This document shows, one piece after another, positions 5,874 to 14,257 of a DNA stretch of 35,808 nucleotides (position 1 is the stretch's first letter; each line of letters begins with the position of its first letter). This DNA is from a virus. Below the pieces are notes generated by a model. The model was not told where the DNA came from and made no database searches. It saw only the letters and a program-made list of their open reading frames with translations. Position numbers and translations under genes: made by a program. The DNA lies in the IMG/VR virus record IMGVR_UViG_3300009604_000029, positions 1 through 35,808 of that record; one strand, 5' to 3'.

Positions 5874-8357
5874 CTACCCCTCGTAGACCTTCTCCAGATC
5901 TCCCCATCCGTAGCCTCGGTGAACCTCGACGGCGAAGGGGACATCCGTCTCGAATCCCACGTTGTGTGTCTCCTCGATCATGATCTCCTGGGCCTCCTCA
6001 GCGATTTCCTCTGGCACCTGGACTCCAAACCCATCGTGGACATGGGGCCAAGCCATGGGGACATATCCCATTTCTCGAATCCTGTCCATCACTCTTATAT
6101 TGGCGAGGAGGGTCATTACACTGGCGAAGTTCTGAATCGGCGTGTTAACCGCCTGGCGCTCGATCTCGCTGATGTGCCTCTTATCCAGGAACACTGGGAA
6201 CCGTCGCTTATATCCGTAGATACTGGCGACCTCGTGCTCCTTCCTCACCAGTAGCTTCTGATCTCGAATCCATCTGGAGGCCTCTGGCATCTGACGAAGG
6301 AATCGATCACGATATATCTCGGCTTCCTTGACGGTCACTCCCAGCTGAGGAGCCAGGGATTTAGGCATCCTCCCGTAGATGATTCCGAATGCTATCGTCT
6401 TGGCGGCTCGACGCCTAAACGTCCGCTCCTCCTCACTCATGGCATTCAGATCGGCATCTGTTAGCCTGAACAGCTGCTTAGATACCTCACGATGAATGTC
6501 CCCGGCGCAGGCCTCTCGGAGAACCGCGTCTCCGGACAGATGGGCCAGGGCTCGTATCTCAGCCTGGGAGTAGTCTGCGTAGATCACAACATACCCATCG
6601 TCCGCGATGAATATCTTCTTGATTTCCTTCAGCCTCGGCATTCCATGAATGTTGGGATCAGTTGAGGAGAGCCTGCCCGTCCGAGTGCCATGAAGACGAT
6701 ATCGAGGATGGATCCGTCCCTGGCGCATTAATGCCTTATATCCGTGATAGTAGTTCTTCAGCTTAGTCCCGAGGAGCCGGTGCTGCACCATCAGCCGAGG
6801 GAACTCGTCCTGTTGAGCCAACCAGTGGAGCATGTATGTGCTGGTAGATCGAGGCTTCATGTTGGAGAAGACAGCTGATGAGGCCGTTTGCCAGTACTCA
6901 ATGGCCTCCGTGTCCTCGATCATCCGTATCTCTTCCAGGACTTCGCTCTGCGTCAGCACATCTTTCTTGGCCGACATCTGGTTGAGCCCCAGGTCATCGA
7001 AGAGATACTTGGACACCTGCTTGGGGCTGTTGAAGTTAAGGTCACTCGCGCCTGGGTAGGCCCTTAGCTGATCCTCTAGGTCTTGCAGTTCCCCAGCCCA
7101 CCTGGCTCCTAGTTCCTCATGGTACTCCTCATCCACCTTCATTCCAGTCCGCTCCAGATCAATGAAGTGATGCGCGGCTGGTATGAGTATGTCGTCATGA
7201 ACCGAGTCGACTCCGTCCTCTATCATCTCCTCGCGTAGATCCTCGGTCAGCCTATTGGTGAAATCGGCGTCTGCTCCGCAGTACAGGCTGATGTTAGTCC
7301 TGGTCTCGTTGTCATCCCAGTCGTCAAGGCTGAGCTTAAGAGGAGCCTTGCGATCCTCATTCGCGGCCTCGGTATTCAGAGATGACTTAAGGTGAACATC
7401 GTACTCGGGAGCCTTATAGTAGGACGCGGCTACGCGCTTAAGTCCATGGCTTCCCTTTCGCTCATCGAGGCAGTAGTGAGCCAGCATGGTATCCATGGTG
7501 AATCGTGGGAAGATCCCCCTGGAGTTAAGCCACATGACGTCGAATTGGCCATTATGGAATGAGCAGTCGACTCCCGACAGCGCTCGGCCCAGCTGCTCAT
7601 GATTACTCTGATTATCCTCAATCAGAGCTACCCAGTCGAGGATAACCGCCGTCTCCCTCTCCCAGGACATCCCCACACACAGAATATCCCCGGTGTCGGG
7701 GTCTAGACTGGTAGTCTCCAGGTCGATCGAGGTATGGCCCAGCCGCTTAAATCGACGCATTAGGGCATTAAAGCCCCGCTGCGTGTTGATGATTACGTAG
7801 TTGTCGTAGGGAGGCTCCACAATGGGATCCTCCCCGTCTGCTATACGCTTAGCGAAGGCCAGATCCTGATAGAAGTCGATGTACCCGTCCGGCGACCTGA
7901 ATATGCTGGCCGGGTGCAGGGTAGGCAGCACGCCGAACGTGTGACGTCCAATCGTTATTTCTCGGTATATACCTCGCTTCCGCGTGATGCCGGTCTTACC
8001 TCCGAGGATAGCCGCCACACCGAAGTTCCCGAGCGGTACTATAATCTTAGGCTGTGCGTCAATTAGATCAGCCATTAGCCTAGGATTACAGGCGCGGATC
8101 TCCTCGGGAGTGGGATCCCTGTTCTCTGGAGGCCTCCACATCAGCGCATTGTTACGATAGGTGTCTCCCCATTCGACTCCGATGTCCATGAGAGTCTCGC
8201 GGAGTAGCTTACCCGCCTTGCCCACGAATGATTCCCCTCGCTTCTCCTCCTCAGCCCCTAGGGCCTCCCCAATAAGAGCAATATCTGGTCGATGAAGACG
8301 ACCAGACGGGTATGCAGGGCATCCTTTAGATGGGCACTCGTCGCAGCGCGTGGACAT
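5874..8357 (-). CDS. Uracil-DNA glycosylase fused to family A DNA polymerase
   Basis: Replicative polymerase, 827 residues. Residues 1-180 are a family-4-like uracil-DNA glycosylase: GEALGAEEEKRGESFVGKAG is motif A, LHPAS motif B, with cysteines 5, 8, 13 and 90 that could hold part of an Fe-S cluster. Residues 205-375 are a proofreading exonuclease with DLE (212-214), HNGQFD and YCGADAD, all intact. Residues 400-827 are the polymerase: motif A YADYSQAEIRALAH, motif B RRAAKTIAFGIIYG with Arg, Lys, Phe and Tyr in place, and motif C HVHDG. In motif C the Glu usual after His-Asp is Gly (residue 776). A UDG-PolA fusion is known from SPO1-type phages. It is the last gene of the nucleotide operon, read after purA. 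Confidence 0.95.
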   Translation of the reverse strand: MSTRCDECPSKGCPAYPSGRLHRPDIALIGEALGAEEEKRGESFVGKAGKLLRETLMDIGVEWGDTYRNNALMWRPPENRDPTPEEIRACNPRLMADLIDAQPKIIVPLGNFGVAAILGGKTGITRKRGIYREITIGRHTFGVLPTLHPASIFRSPDGYIDFYQDLAFAKRIADGEDPIVEPPYDNYVIINTQRGFNALMRRFKRLGHTSIDLETTSLDPDTGDILCVGMSWERETAVILDWVALIEDNQSNHEQLGRALSGVDCSFHNGQFDVMWLNSRGIFPRFTMDTMLAHYCLDERKGSHGLKRVAASYYKAPEYDVHLKSSLNTEAANEDRKAPLKLSLDDWDDNETRTNISLYCGADADFTNRLTEDLREEMIEDGVDSVHDDILIPAAHHFIDLERTGMKVDEEYHEELGARWAGELQDLEDQLRAYPGASDLNFNSPKQVSKYLFDDLGLNQMSAKKDVLTQSEVLEEIRMIEDTEAIEYWQTASSAVFSNMKPRSTSTYMLHWLAQQDEFPRLMVQHRLLGTKLKNYYHGYKALMRQGRIHPRYRLHGTRTGRLSSTDPNIHGMPRLKEIKKIFIADDGYVVIYADYSQAEIRALAHLSGDAVLREACAGDIHREVSKQLFRLTDADLNAMSEEERTFRRRAAKTIAFGIIYGRMPKSLAPQLGVTVKEAEIYRDRFLRQMPEASRWIRDQKLLVRKEHEVASIYGYKRRFPVFLDKRHISEIERQAVNTPIQNFASVMTLLANIRVMDRIREMGYVPMAWPHVHDGFGVQVPEEIAEEAQEIMIEETHNVGFETDVPFAVEVHRGYGWGDLEKVYEG

Positions 8358-8395
8358 CTATTTGAGCTTCTTCTCCAGAAGAATCCTCATGTGCG

Positions 8396-9616
8396 TCACC
8401 CTCTTAAGTCTATTATATCTCGACGCTTAGGCCCCGTCGATATAAGCTTCACCGGGATTCCAGTTATATCCTCCACCATCTTTATGAACTCCCTGGCCCT
8501 CTTGTGAAGATCTTCCCAGTACTGACATCCCGTAGTCTGATGCCATCCCTTCATCATGAAGTACTTGGGTGAAGCCCCGGTATACTTCATGGTGGATCCC
8601 ACGACCTCATCCCCCTCCTCATATGCGATGCAGATGGGAACCTCGCGCTGTTCATCGAGGATATCTATTCGGGTGAGAGCCAGGTAGTCCGGCCTGCAAA
8701 TCCGATTGGCATACTTGATTGCAGGTAAATCGAGGAACCCCATTCGCCTGGGCCTTCCAGTTGTCGAACCGTATTCCAGCCCGGACTCTCGCAGTTGATC
8801 TCCGATATCCTGTGGCATCTCTGTCGGCAGAGGCCCCTCTCCTATTCTGGTGGAGTAGACCTTCATGACACCCACAACCTCATCAATTCTCCTGGGATCG
8901 ACTCCGAGCCCTGTCCCCACTGCTGCTGGAATGCAGCTAGATGAGGTGACATACGGATAGTGTCCATGATCGATGTCGAGCATCACCCCGTGGGCTCCCA
9001 TGAGAAGGAGGTTTAGGCGCTGGCTAATCGCCTCCTCTATGTGAGGAAGCGGATCCTTTATTTCACAGCGAGATAGTAGATCCGCTCGCAACTCATATAC
9101 CTTGGCTGTCGCTCGGTCTGCTCCCATTCGAGGCATTCTGGCAGCGATTTCGCGTGGCTCCCCATTCATCAATTCTTCAAATGAAGTCCCTGTGCGGAGC
9201 ATCTTGTCTGAATAGGCTGGCCCTACCCCTCTCCTGGTAGTTCCTATGGGATGCCCTGAGGTCTCCTCCCGATAGGTATCACGATAGATTTGATCGTAGG
9301 AGATGATGTGGGCCTTGGGATCCACGATGACGTGAACATTGGGGCTCATCTGATTGAGACTGTCTATCTCATTCACCAGCACATCGGGATCGATCACCAT
9401 CCCTCGTCCGAGGACGCTGATCATCCCAGTATGGAGTGAGCTCGCAGGGAGAAGGTGGAACGCCACTCGATTTCCATTGGGAGCCTCGACAGTATGACCC
9501 GCATTATTCCCTCCGTTGAACCGAGCGGATAGGTAGGCCTCCTGTCCCAGGTAGTCCACTATCTTACCCTTCCCCTCATCTCCCCACTGGAGTCCGATCA
9601 CTACTCGTACGGTCAT
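8396..9616 (-). CDS. purA: Adenylosuccinate synthetase
   Basis: Joins IMP and aspartate with GTP to make adenylosuccinate, the first committed step to AMP. From ATG 9616 the protein has 406 residues, near the bacterial length of about 430 and longer than archaeal PurA or phage PurZ (about 340). The start is set by GGAGGAAG upstream and a four-base overlap with dpdA. The GTP and active-site loop GLQWGDEGKGK keeps the catalytic Asp. GTTRRGVGPAYSDK, GVMLDIDHGHYPYVTSS and the aspartate loop GSTTGRPRRMG keep the Thr and Arg residues that bind aspartate. LTRIDILD replaces the usual TKxD guanine motif, so Lys has become Arg. PurZ enzymes of aminoadenine phages, as I recall, lack that Asp, so IMP is the expected substrate. 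Confidence 0.93.
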   Translation of the reverse strand: MTVRVVIGLQWGDEGKGKIVDYLGQEAYLSARFNGGNNAGHTVEAPNGNRVAFHLLPASSLHTGMISVLGRGMVIDPDVLVNEIDSLNQMSPNVHVIVDPKAHIISYDQIYRDTYREETSGHPIGTTRRGVGPAYSDKMLRTGTSFEELMNGEPREIAARMPRMGADRATAKVYELRADLLSRCEIKDPLPHIEEAISQRLNLLLMGAHGVMLDIDHGHYPYVTSSSCIPAAVGTGLGVDPRRIDEVVGVMKVYSTRIGEGPLPTEMPQDIGDQLRESGLEYGSTTGRPRRMGFLDLPAIKYANRICRPDYLALTRIDILDEQREVPICIAYEEGDEVVGSTMKYTGASPKYFMMKGWHQTTGCQYWEDLHKRAREFIKMVEDITGIPVKLISTGPKRRDIIDLRG

Positions 9617-10422
9617 AGATTCTTCCTCCACCAATGGCCTATGGAGCCTGAATTCTCCTCCTGATCATCATCTTCCTTCCCATCAAAAACCACCTGCGGC
9701 AGGCACATCATCCTCCAGTATTCCCGGTTCTCCTGGATCAGATGGGGATCTATCTCAGATCCGTCAAGGAAATCAAATGAGGAATCCGGCCTCGGCTTAC
9801 CAGAGGCCATCCTGACTCCCCCGGCTGAGTAAAAGGCTGCGACTCCGCTGTCCACTCCTCTTACTCGACCTGGGAACTGACTAGAAATGTCAGCGATTTC
9901 CCTTGGATCTCCTGGGCACCCGAGGAGATGGATGGGAATGAAGTGATCCTGTGCGTCTATAAGCTCGACGGCCTTAGCCCGAGGCATGTAGGAGGTGATG
10001 AACTTCGAGACTCCAATGGCACTAATCCTGGGGATCCAGGTGAGCATTTCTTCCATACACTTCACCCAGTCATCCTGATCACGTCCCTGCGGAACCACCA
10101 TTGATCTAAGCCCTGATATGTCAGCTTGATATACCCCATGACTCGACCATTTCACTGTCTCCCATCGATTCCCAAGAAAGTCCGGACAGATTAGCTCAGT
10201 AGCTCGGATCGTCTTGGCTAAGCTGATTAGTTCCTCAATTCGCATGGGAATTCCCGTCTCCACTACCCCATTGTCCATGATGACGTGGTCACCCCGCGCC
10301 GACTTGTCGATGAAGAACTGCCGGTATTCCTCATTGTAAAGGAGATGAGCCAGCGCCATATGATAATCGTTGTCCCGCTCGAAGCCCATGCGCCGGAGAG
10401 GAAGTATGGTGGCGATCTTCAT
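9613..10422 (-). CDS. dpdA: DpdA-like DNA transglycosylase (TGT paralogue) for 7-deazaguanine insertion
   Basis: Family related to tRNA-guanine transglycosylase that swaps guanine in DNA for a 7-deazaguanine base. 269 residues from ATG 10422, chosen for the ATGA overlap with the gene before it and a GGGAG site upstream. Phage DpdA features are a TIM-barrel start KIATILPLRRMGF, HVIMDNGVVE with the active-site Asp in the DNG, LICPDFLGNRW, MVVPQGRDQDDW, ISAIGVSKF, HLLGCPGDPREIA and RVRGVDSG. It has no tRNA-binding tail. It lies in one operon with queD, queE and folE, which supports a DNA-modification role. Which base it inserts cannot be read from sequence; see the finding on the missing QueC. 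Confidence 0.85.
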   Translation of the reverse strand: MKIATILPLRRMGFERDNDYHMALAHLLYNEEYRQFFIDKSARGDHVIMDNGVVETGIPMRIEELISLAKTIRATELICPDFLGNRWETVKWSSHGVYQADISGLRSMVVPQGRDQDDWVKCMEEMLTWIPRISAIGVSKFITSYMPRAKAVELIDAQDHFIPIHLLGCPGDPREIADISSQFPGRVRGVDSGVAAFYSAGGVRMASGKPRPDSSFDFLDGSEIDPHLIQENREYWRMMCLPQVVFDGKEDDDQEENSGSIGHWWRKNL

Positions 10423-10835
10423 TTCTTTAGCTCCCATCTCTGTAGTAAAGAGCAAGTCATCACTCGCTGAGGATCGTATGGCCTTCGATGAATGGGAGTC
10501 CCTAGATCCTTCCAGGCCCTTCTGGGAACGAAGAACTCAATCCTTTCGTCGCTTGGAGAACTGAACAGGATTCGATTGTATATGTTTATATCCAGGACAC
10601 AATCCTGGATGGCCCACTGCATTTCTCCGTCTAGCTTATGACGATCATCCTTAACGATGTGAAGATATGGTTTCCTCTGACGTGGGAATCGAACCGTTCG
10701 GCACAGCTTGCCGATCTTCATGGGATCTCGAAAATCATACTCCATGTACAGATGATCTCCATGCCTTAACTCCAGACTGTAGCCATTCCCCCTGAATAAG
10801 GTTAGTGCTTCCGTGCTTATTATAGCAGATACCAT
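10419..10835 (-). CDS. Hypothetical protein coupled to dpdA
   Basis: A 138-residue soluble basic protein that I do not recognise. It looks beta-rich: LTLFRGNGYSLELRHGDHLY, KPYLHIVKDDRHKL, EIQWAIQDCV-type strands and RIEFFVPRRAW. There is no metal motif and no membrane segment. The stop overlaps the dpdA start in an ATGA, so the two are translationally coupled, and it follows the DHH gene by eight bases. Coupling suggests a partner of DpdA or a DNA-targeting factor, but that is inference from position alone. The start ATG at 10835 follows TTTAGGAGG. Confidence 0.65.
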   Translation of the reverse strand: MVSAIISTEALTLFRGNGYSLELRHGDHLYMEYDFRDPMKIGKLCRTVRFPRQRKPYLHIVKDDRHKLDGEMQWAIQDCVLDINIYNRILFSSPSDERIEFFVPRRAWKDLGTPIHRRPYDPQRVMTCSLLQRWELKK

Positions 10836-10843
10836 GACTCCTC

Positions 10844-11623
10844 CTAAATAGGTTCGTTATATCCCGCAGCGTTGCGGTGACCGCCACCACCATATTTAAG
10901 GGCTACCTCGGAGACATCAAACTCACCCTCGCTCCGCAGGCTCCAGTGCCGCACCTCCTCTTCCTCCCAAAACATACCCGAGAACGGATGATCGGGGAAA
11001 GCCCTGATAAGAGCCTTCCCTACTTCGCTCTGAAGGATAGGAGTATTAACAATGGGGACAACATATCCTCCAACATTCCCTACGAATGCTTTGCTAACTA
11101 TGGATTCCACCATACTGTGTTGAGCTCGAAGAATGTGCTTTCCTTCTATCGCTAACATCCCAGGAATGAATCCGCTCCAGGTGAAGAAATCCTGAGGATG
11201 AGATGCGATTGCCGCGTTCACCTCCTTGGATCTGGTCATCTTCCACTTCCAGAGATCCCTATCCTGCACATAAAGCAGGATCTCAGGGACATCATCCCCT
11301 GGATGGAAGTACTCCCATGCGAGAACGGCTCCCGACTTGTCCATATCGAAGGTGCAGAATGGGAGTCCTTCCAGACCTGCCTGAGCCGTCTTGTGGTGAT
11401 CCAGGACTCTCACCTGACATCTCTCACTGAGGCTGATCAACATCTCTCGAGAATAGGAGAAGTCCACGATATAGACATCTGATCCATCTGGGATATCGGG
11501 CATCGGCTTCCCATAGCTAACAGGGATATATTCAGTGGCCTGGTGCTGTAGTCTCATCCAGGCAGCGAAGGCCGCTCCGAATCCATCCGAGCAGCCTCCA
11601 TGGTATAGAACATATGATGTCAT
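10844..11623 (-). CDS. DHH/DHHA1 family phosphoesterase
   Basis: Mn-dependent phosphoesterase of the DHH superfamily (RecJ, NrnA, GdpP relatives), 259 residues. Visible motifs in order: HGGCSDGFGAA (first Asp), VYIVDFSYS, the namesake RVLDHHKTA, YVQDRDLWKW (fourth Asp) and the C-terminal DHHA1 signature KYGGGGHRNAAG. It is much smaller than RecJ, so a nanoRNase, pAp phosphatase or cyclic-dinucleotide phosphodiesterase activity fits better than processive exonuclease. A role in degrading host signalling nucleotides is possible but not shown. ATG 11623 lies one base after the ribonucleotide reductase stop (TAACATG). The frame is open to 11683, but that part is a shadow of the reductase gene. 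Confidence 0.88.
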   Translation of the reverse strand: MTSYVLYHGGCSDGFGAAFAAWMRLQHQATEYIPVSYGKPMPDIPDGSDVYIVDFSYSREMLISLSERCQVRVLDHHKTAQAGLEGLPFCTFDMDKSGAVLAWEYFHPGDDVPEILLYVQDRDLWKWKMTRSKEVNAAIASHPQDFFTWSGFIPGMLAIEGKHILRAQHSMVESIVSKAFVGNVGGYVVPIVNTPILQSEVGKALIRAFPDHPFSGMFWEEEEVRHWSLRSEGEFDVSEVALKYGGGGHRNAAGYNEPI

Positions 11624-11624
11624 G

Positions 11625-13361
11625 TTACACCTCGCACACTTCGCAGTATTCCCCATTCTCCAGTACCCCTGGTCGACAGCCATTCACGTAAACCGTAATG
11701 CCCTTGCAGCCCAGGTCATAGGCTAGCATGTAGGCCTGACTGACGTCCTCCCAGGTGGAGCCTCGGGGTAGATTAATGGTCTTGGATGCCGAGTTATCCA
11801 GGAACTCCTGAACCACACCCTGCATCTTTATGTGGTGTTCCACTGGGATCTCAAGCGCCGTGACCAGGTGATCCCCCTCACCCTCAAAGAGAGGATGAGT
11901 GAACTGAGTCTCGCCTGTGGCGTCTCTCCTCGTATACTCCCTGGAGAACACAGGCTCGATCCCGGAGGATACTCCGGCCAGAATGGATGTCGTCCCTGTC
12001 GGTGCCTGACTGGTCAGGGTTAGGTTGCGGATCCCGTGCTCTAGGATCTTCTTATGTATATATTGAGGCATCCGCTTAATGAATGTCCCCTGGATGAACT
12101 CATTCCTCTGGAGACCTGGGGCTGATCCCTCGTTACTCGCAAGATCCACACTAGCCATGTAGGCGGTATCCCGTATATACTCATACACGGCTCGTGCGTA
12201 GTCGAGGGATTCCTCAGATCCATACTTCATCCTGTTTAGGATAAGGAGATCGGCCAGTCCCATCGTTCCAAGGCCGATTCGTCTCACCTGCCGCTGCACA
12301 TCACCTATATGCTGATTGATATCAGGGCTCTTGTCGATCACTCGATTTAACATCTTAACCGCAGTGACCACGGCATCGCGCATCCCAAACCAGTCAAGCT
12401 GGTTGAGCTTGGGATCCCAGAAGGCAGGCAGGTTGATGGCCCCTAGGTTGCATGATCCACCATTTGGGAGAATCTGCTCTCCGCATGGATTAGTGGATAT
12501 CAGGGTCTCCATGTACCTCGTGTTAGCCGTTCGATTGGCTCTCTCAAGGAAAACCAAGCCGGGATTACCGGTTTGAGAGGCTGACTGGCATAGGTGATCC
12601 CATATCAGCCGAGCAGGCGTGGACTTGTGGATTCTGACCTCACCTCCCCTGAGCATCCATTTATCAATGTCCCCATCCCAGATGGTATTATAGTCAGGAG
12701 ATGAGGTATCTGGGAAAACGGACGACCACATCCCATTAGTCTTTACTTGGTGCATGAATTCATCTGAGACCGCAACGCTGTGATTGGCCCTCAGGAAGCT
12801 AGACTCCGCGAACTCCATAACATCTGGATGCCAGTCGTCGAGAATGTACATGAGAGCCGCCGTCCTCGATCCTCCCTGGCGTATGCTATCCACCATCCGG
12901 TCTGCTCCTCCCATCCAGGAGACGGAGCCTGAGCTGTATCCATTCACTCCTGATATATAGGAGTCCCTCGGTCTCAGAACCGACCAGTTGATACCGACTC
13001 CCCCTCCCCGAGCGGTTATCTCGATCATCTCCGAGACTGTGCTCATGATCCCGGCTCGGCTGTCTGCCCCATGAGTGTCGTGAGCGACGCCGATGACGAA
13101 GCAGTTATAGAACGTGGCCAGCTGAGAGGATCCCACTCCATTGAGAATCCGGCCTGCTGGCACGAACCCGAATCCGCTGAGAGCTCTGAGGAACTCGCGT
13201 CGTTCCGTCCTGCTCGTGGCTAGGCCCGAGGCCACTCGATCCCACATATCCTCTGGGAAGGCCTCAAGAGTATTACCCTCGGCGTCTTTTAGTGCATAGC
13301 GATCCAGGAATACCCTCTCCCGCTGCTCCGTCCACTCCATTACTGAGAATCTATCCGCCAT
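11625..13361 (-). CDS. nrdJ: Class II (adenosylcobalamin-dependent) ribonucleotide reductase
   Basis: Makes deoxyribonucleotides from ribonucleotides using a vitamin B12 radical, so no separate small subunit is needed. 578 residues. Visible are the first redox Cys in LATFYNCFVIG, the loop ARGGGVGINWS, the radical-site motif NPCGEQILPNGGSCNLGAIN (Asn, Cys, Glu and the second redox Cys), APTGTTSILAG, and the C-terminal electron-relay cysteines NGCRPGVLENGEYCEVCEV. The absence of an R2 gene and the short single-chain layout favour class II over class I. It is the largest gene of the nucleotide cluster, beside MazG and DHH genes, and overlaps MazG by 11 bases. Dependence on host cobalamin is implied. 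Confidence 0.93.
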   Translation of the reverse strand: MADRFSVMEWTEQRERVFLDRYALKDAEGNTLEAFPEDMWDRVASGLATSRTERREFLRALSGFGFVPAGRILNGVGSSQLATFYNCFVIGVAHDTHGADSRAGIMSTVSEMIEITARGGGVGINWSVLRPRDSYISGVNGYSSGSVSWMGGADRMVDSIRQGGSRTAALMYILDDWHPDVMEFAESSFLRANHSVAVSDEFMHQVKTNGMWSSVFPDTSSPDYNTIWDGDIDKWMLRGGEVRIHKSTPARLIWDHLCQSASQTGNPGLVFLERANRTANTRYMETLISTNPCGEQILPNGGSCNLGAINLPAFWDPKLNQLDWFGMRDAVVTAVKMLNRVIDKSPDINQHIGDVQRQVRRIGLGTMGLADLLILNRMKYGSEESLDYARAVYEYIRDTAYMASVDLASNEGSAPGLQRNEFIQGTFIKRMPQYIHKKILEHGIRNLTLTSQAPTGTTSILAGVSSGIEPVFSREYTRRDATGETQFTHPLFEGEGDHLVTALEIPVEHHIKMQGVVQEFLDNSASKTINLPRGSTWEDVSQAYMLAYDLGCKGITVYVNGCRPGVLENGEYCEVCEV

Positions 13362-13605
13362 CTCGTGTTCTCCTCTTATTATCTGCGATCATGTGGGCGA
13401 AATTACTAACGTCTCCACATTCGTCTATTATAGCATCAGGATCTCCCGTAGCTAAGGCCTCCTTCAGTTCTTCTATCTCCTGATGCATTCGCATCATCAT
13501 CCACTCGTCGGAATAGTTGACCCAGCCTCCCAGATGATCGTTCTTGCGGAGCTTCTTCTCCATCACCTGGGAGAACCATTTGAGAGATCGCCTAGGCAGG
13601 AACAT
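13351..13605 (-). CDS. MazG-like nucleotide pyrophosphohydrolase
   Basis: Small all-alpha NTP pyrophosphatase, 84 residues, which cuts nucleoside triphosphates to monophosphates. The MazG metal motif is visible as EIEELKEAL followed, after about 10 residues, by IIDECGDVSNFAHMIAD, giving the ExxE...ExxD pattern. Related phage enzymes act on dGTP or dATP, on damaged nucleotides, or on ppGpp; sequence does not decide between these. Beside a deazaguanine pathway and a reductase it could trim the dNTP pool. It overlaps the gene before by 14 bases and the reductase after it by 11, so it is tightly coupled. The N-terminal 25 residues are basic and unassigned. Confidence 0.85.
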   Translation of the reverse strand: MFLPRRSLKWFSQVMEKKLRKNDHLGGWVNYSDEWMMMRMHQEIEELKEALATGDPDAIIDECGDVSNFAHMIADNKRRTRDGG

Positions 13606-14257
13606 GTTCAGGCGTCTCTAGATAGATGACGGGGATTCCGATGGAGTGCGCGTGCTCAATCTCGTTAGCAGTGCTGCTCCCAATATATCCCCCTGGATTC
13701 ACCACATAGATCCAATCGGATGCGTCTATCTTGCGAAGATGCAGTTGATCCAGATGCTCCTTGAGCGACGGCTCCATCTCGATTTTATCGGCATGTCCGA
13801 AGAAGCCCACGGCTAGTACCAGGTGTCCCTCAGAGGTTAGAGTCTGGACGACCTCAATCGTCTCATTCTTGAACTTGGTTGATCCGCACACGGTTACGAT
13901 CTGAGGTTTCACCGGAGTCCGCGTGACTATGGCCTCGCATCCCTCGTCCTCCCGTACCTCCACCTGATCGACCTGATGCAGCGTCTCCAGAATCTCACGT
14001 CCAATGGTCTCGCAGCTGCGTGGGCCTAAGTCAAGAACTCCTCGCTTTCCACCAATCAGCATCAATGATACGGCGATCTCTAGGGAATCTCGTAGATCAT
14101 GAAACTCGATCTCCCTGTCCTCATGCTTCACGGAGGCCCGTGCCGAAATGTGGAATGCGTGCATGTGAGGATGAGATAAGTAGAGTCGATTCTCTGGCGC
14201 TCCAGGCCAGTGGTGCAGGGCATTAAGCTGAGTGGATACCTTAATCTGGGACTTCAT
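13592..14257 (-). CDS. QueD-like T-fold domain fused to nucleoside deoxyribosyltransferase-like domain
   Basis: A 221-residue two-domain protein. Residues 117-215 resemble the nucleoside 2-deoxyribosyltransferase/DUF4406 fold: VTVCGSTKFKNE, VGFFGHADK, LHLRKIDASDWIYVVN and GGYIGSSTANEIEHA. Residues 7-113 match the layout of 6-carboxytetrahydropterin synthase (QueD): a His cluster SHPHMHAFHISA where QueD has CAQFHGHNYK, then EFHDLRDSLEIA like MVMDFGFLKQLW, then SCETIGREIL like the PTAEFLSKSIF helix, then VEVREDEGCEAI like VTVQETEDCSAT. The Cys of QueD is absent, so chemistry may differ. I infer a nucleobase- or pterin-binding module tied to a deoxyribosyl transfer module. It lies between folE and nrdJ and overlaps both neighbours. 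Confidence 0.7.
   Translation of the reverse strand: MKSQIKVSTQLNALHHWPGAPENRLYLSHPHMHAFHISARASVKHEDREIEFHDLRDSLEIAVSLMLIGGKRGVLDLGPRSCETIGREILETLHQVDQVEVREDEGCEAIVTRTPVKPQIVTVCGSTKFKNETIEVVQTLTSEGHLVLAVGFFGHADKIEMEPSLKEHLDQLHLRKIDASDWIYVVNPGGYIGSSTANEIEHAHSIGIPVIYLETPEHVPA

Noticed and set aside
8396-9616. Aminoadenine (Z) genome through PurZ, with MazG and family A polymerase as supporting genes
   Set aside because: The synthetase keeps the PurA catalytic Asp and bacterial length, no dATPase of the HD type (DatZ) is visible, and the polymerase is a UDG fusion. The combination is better explained by purine supply for a deazaguanine phage.
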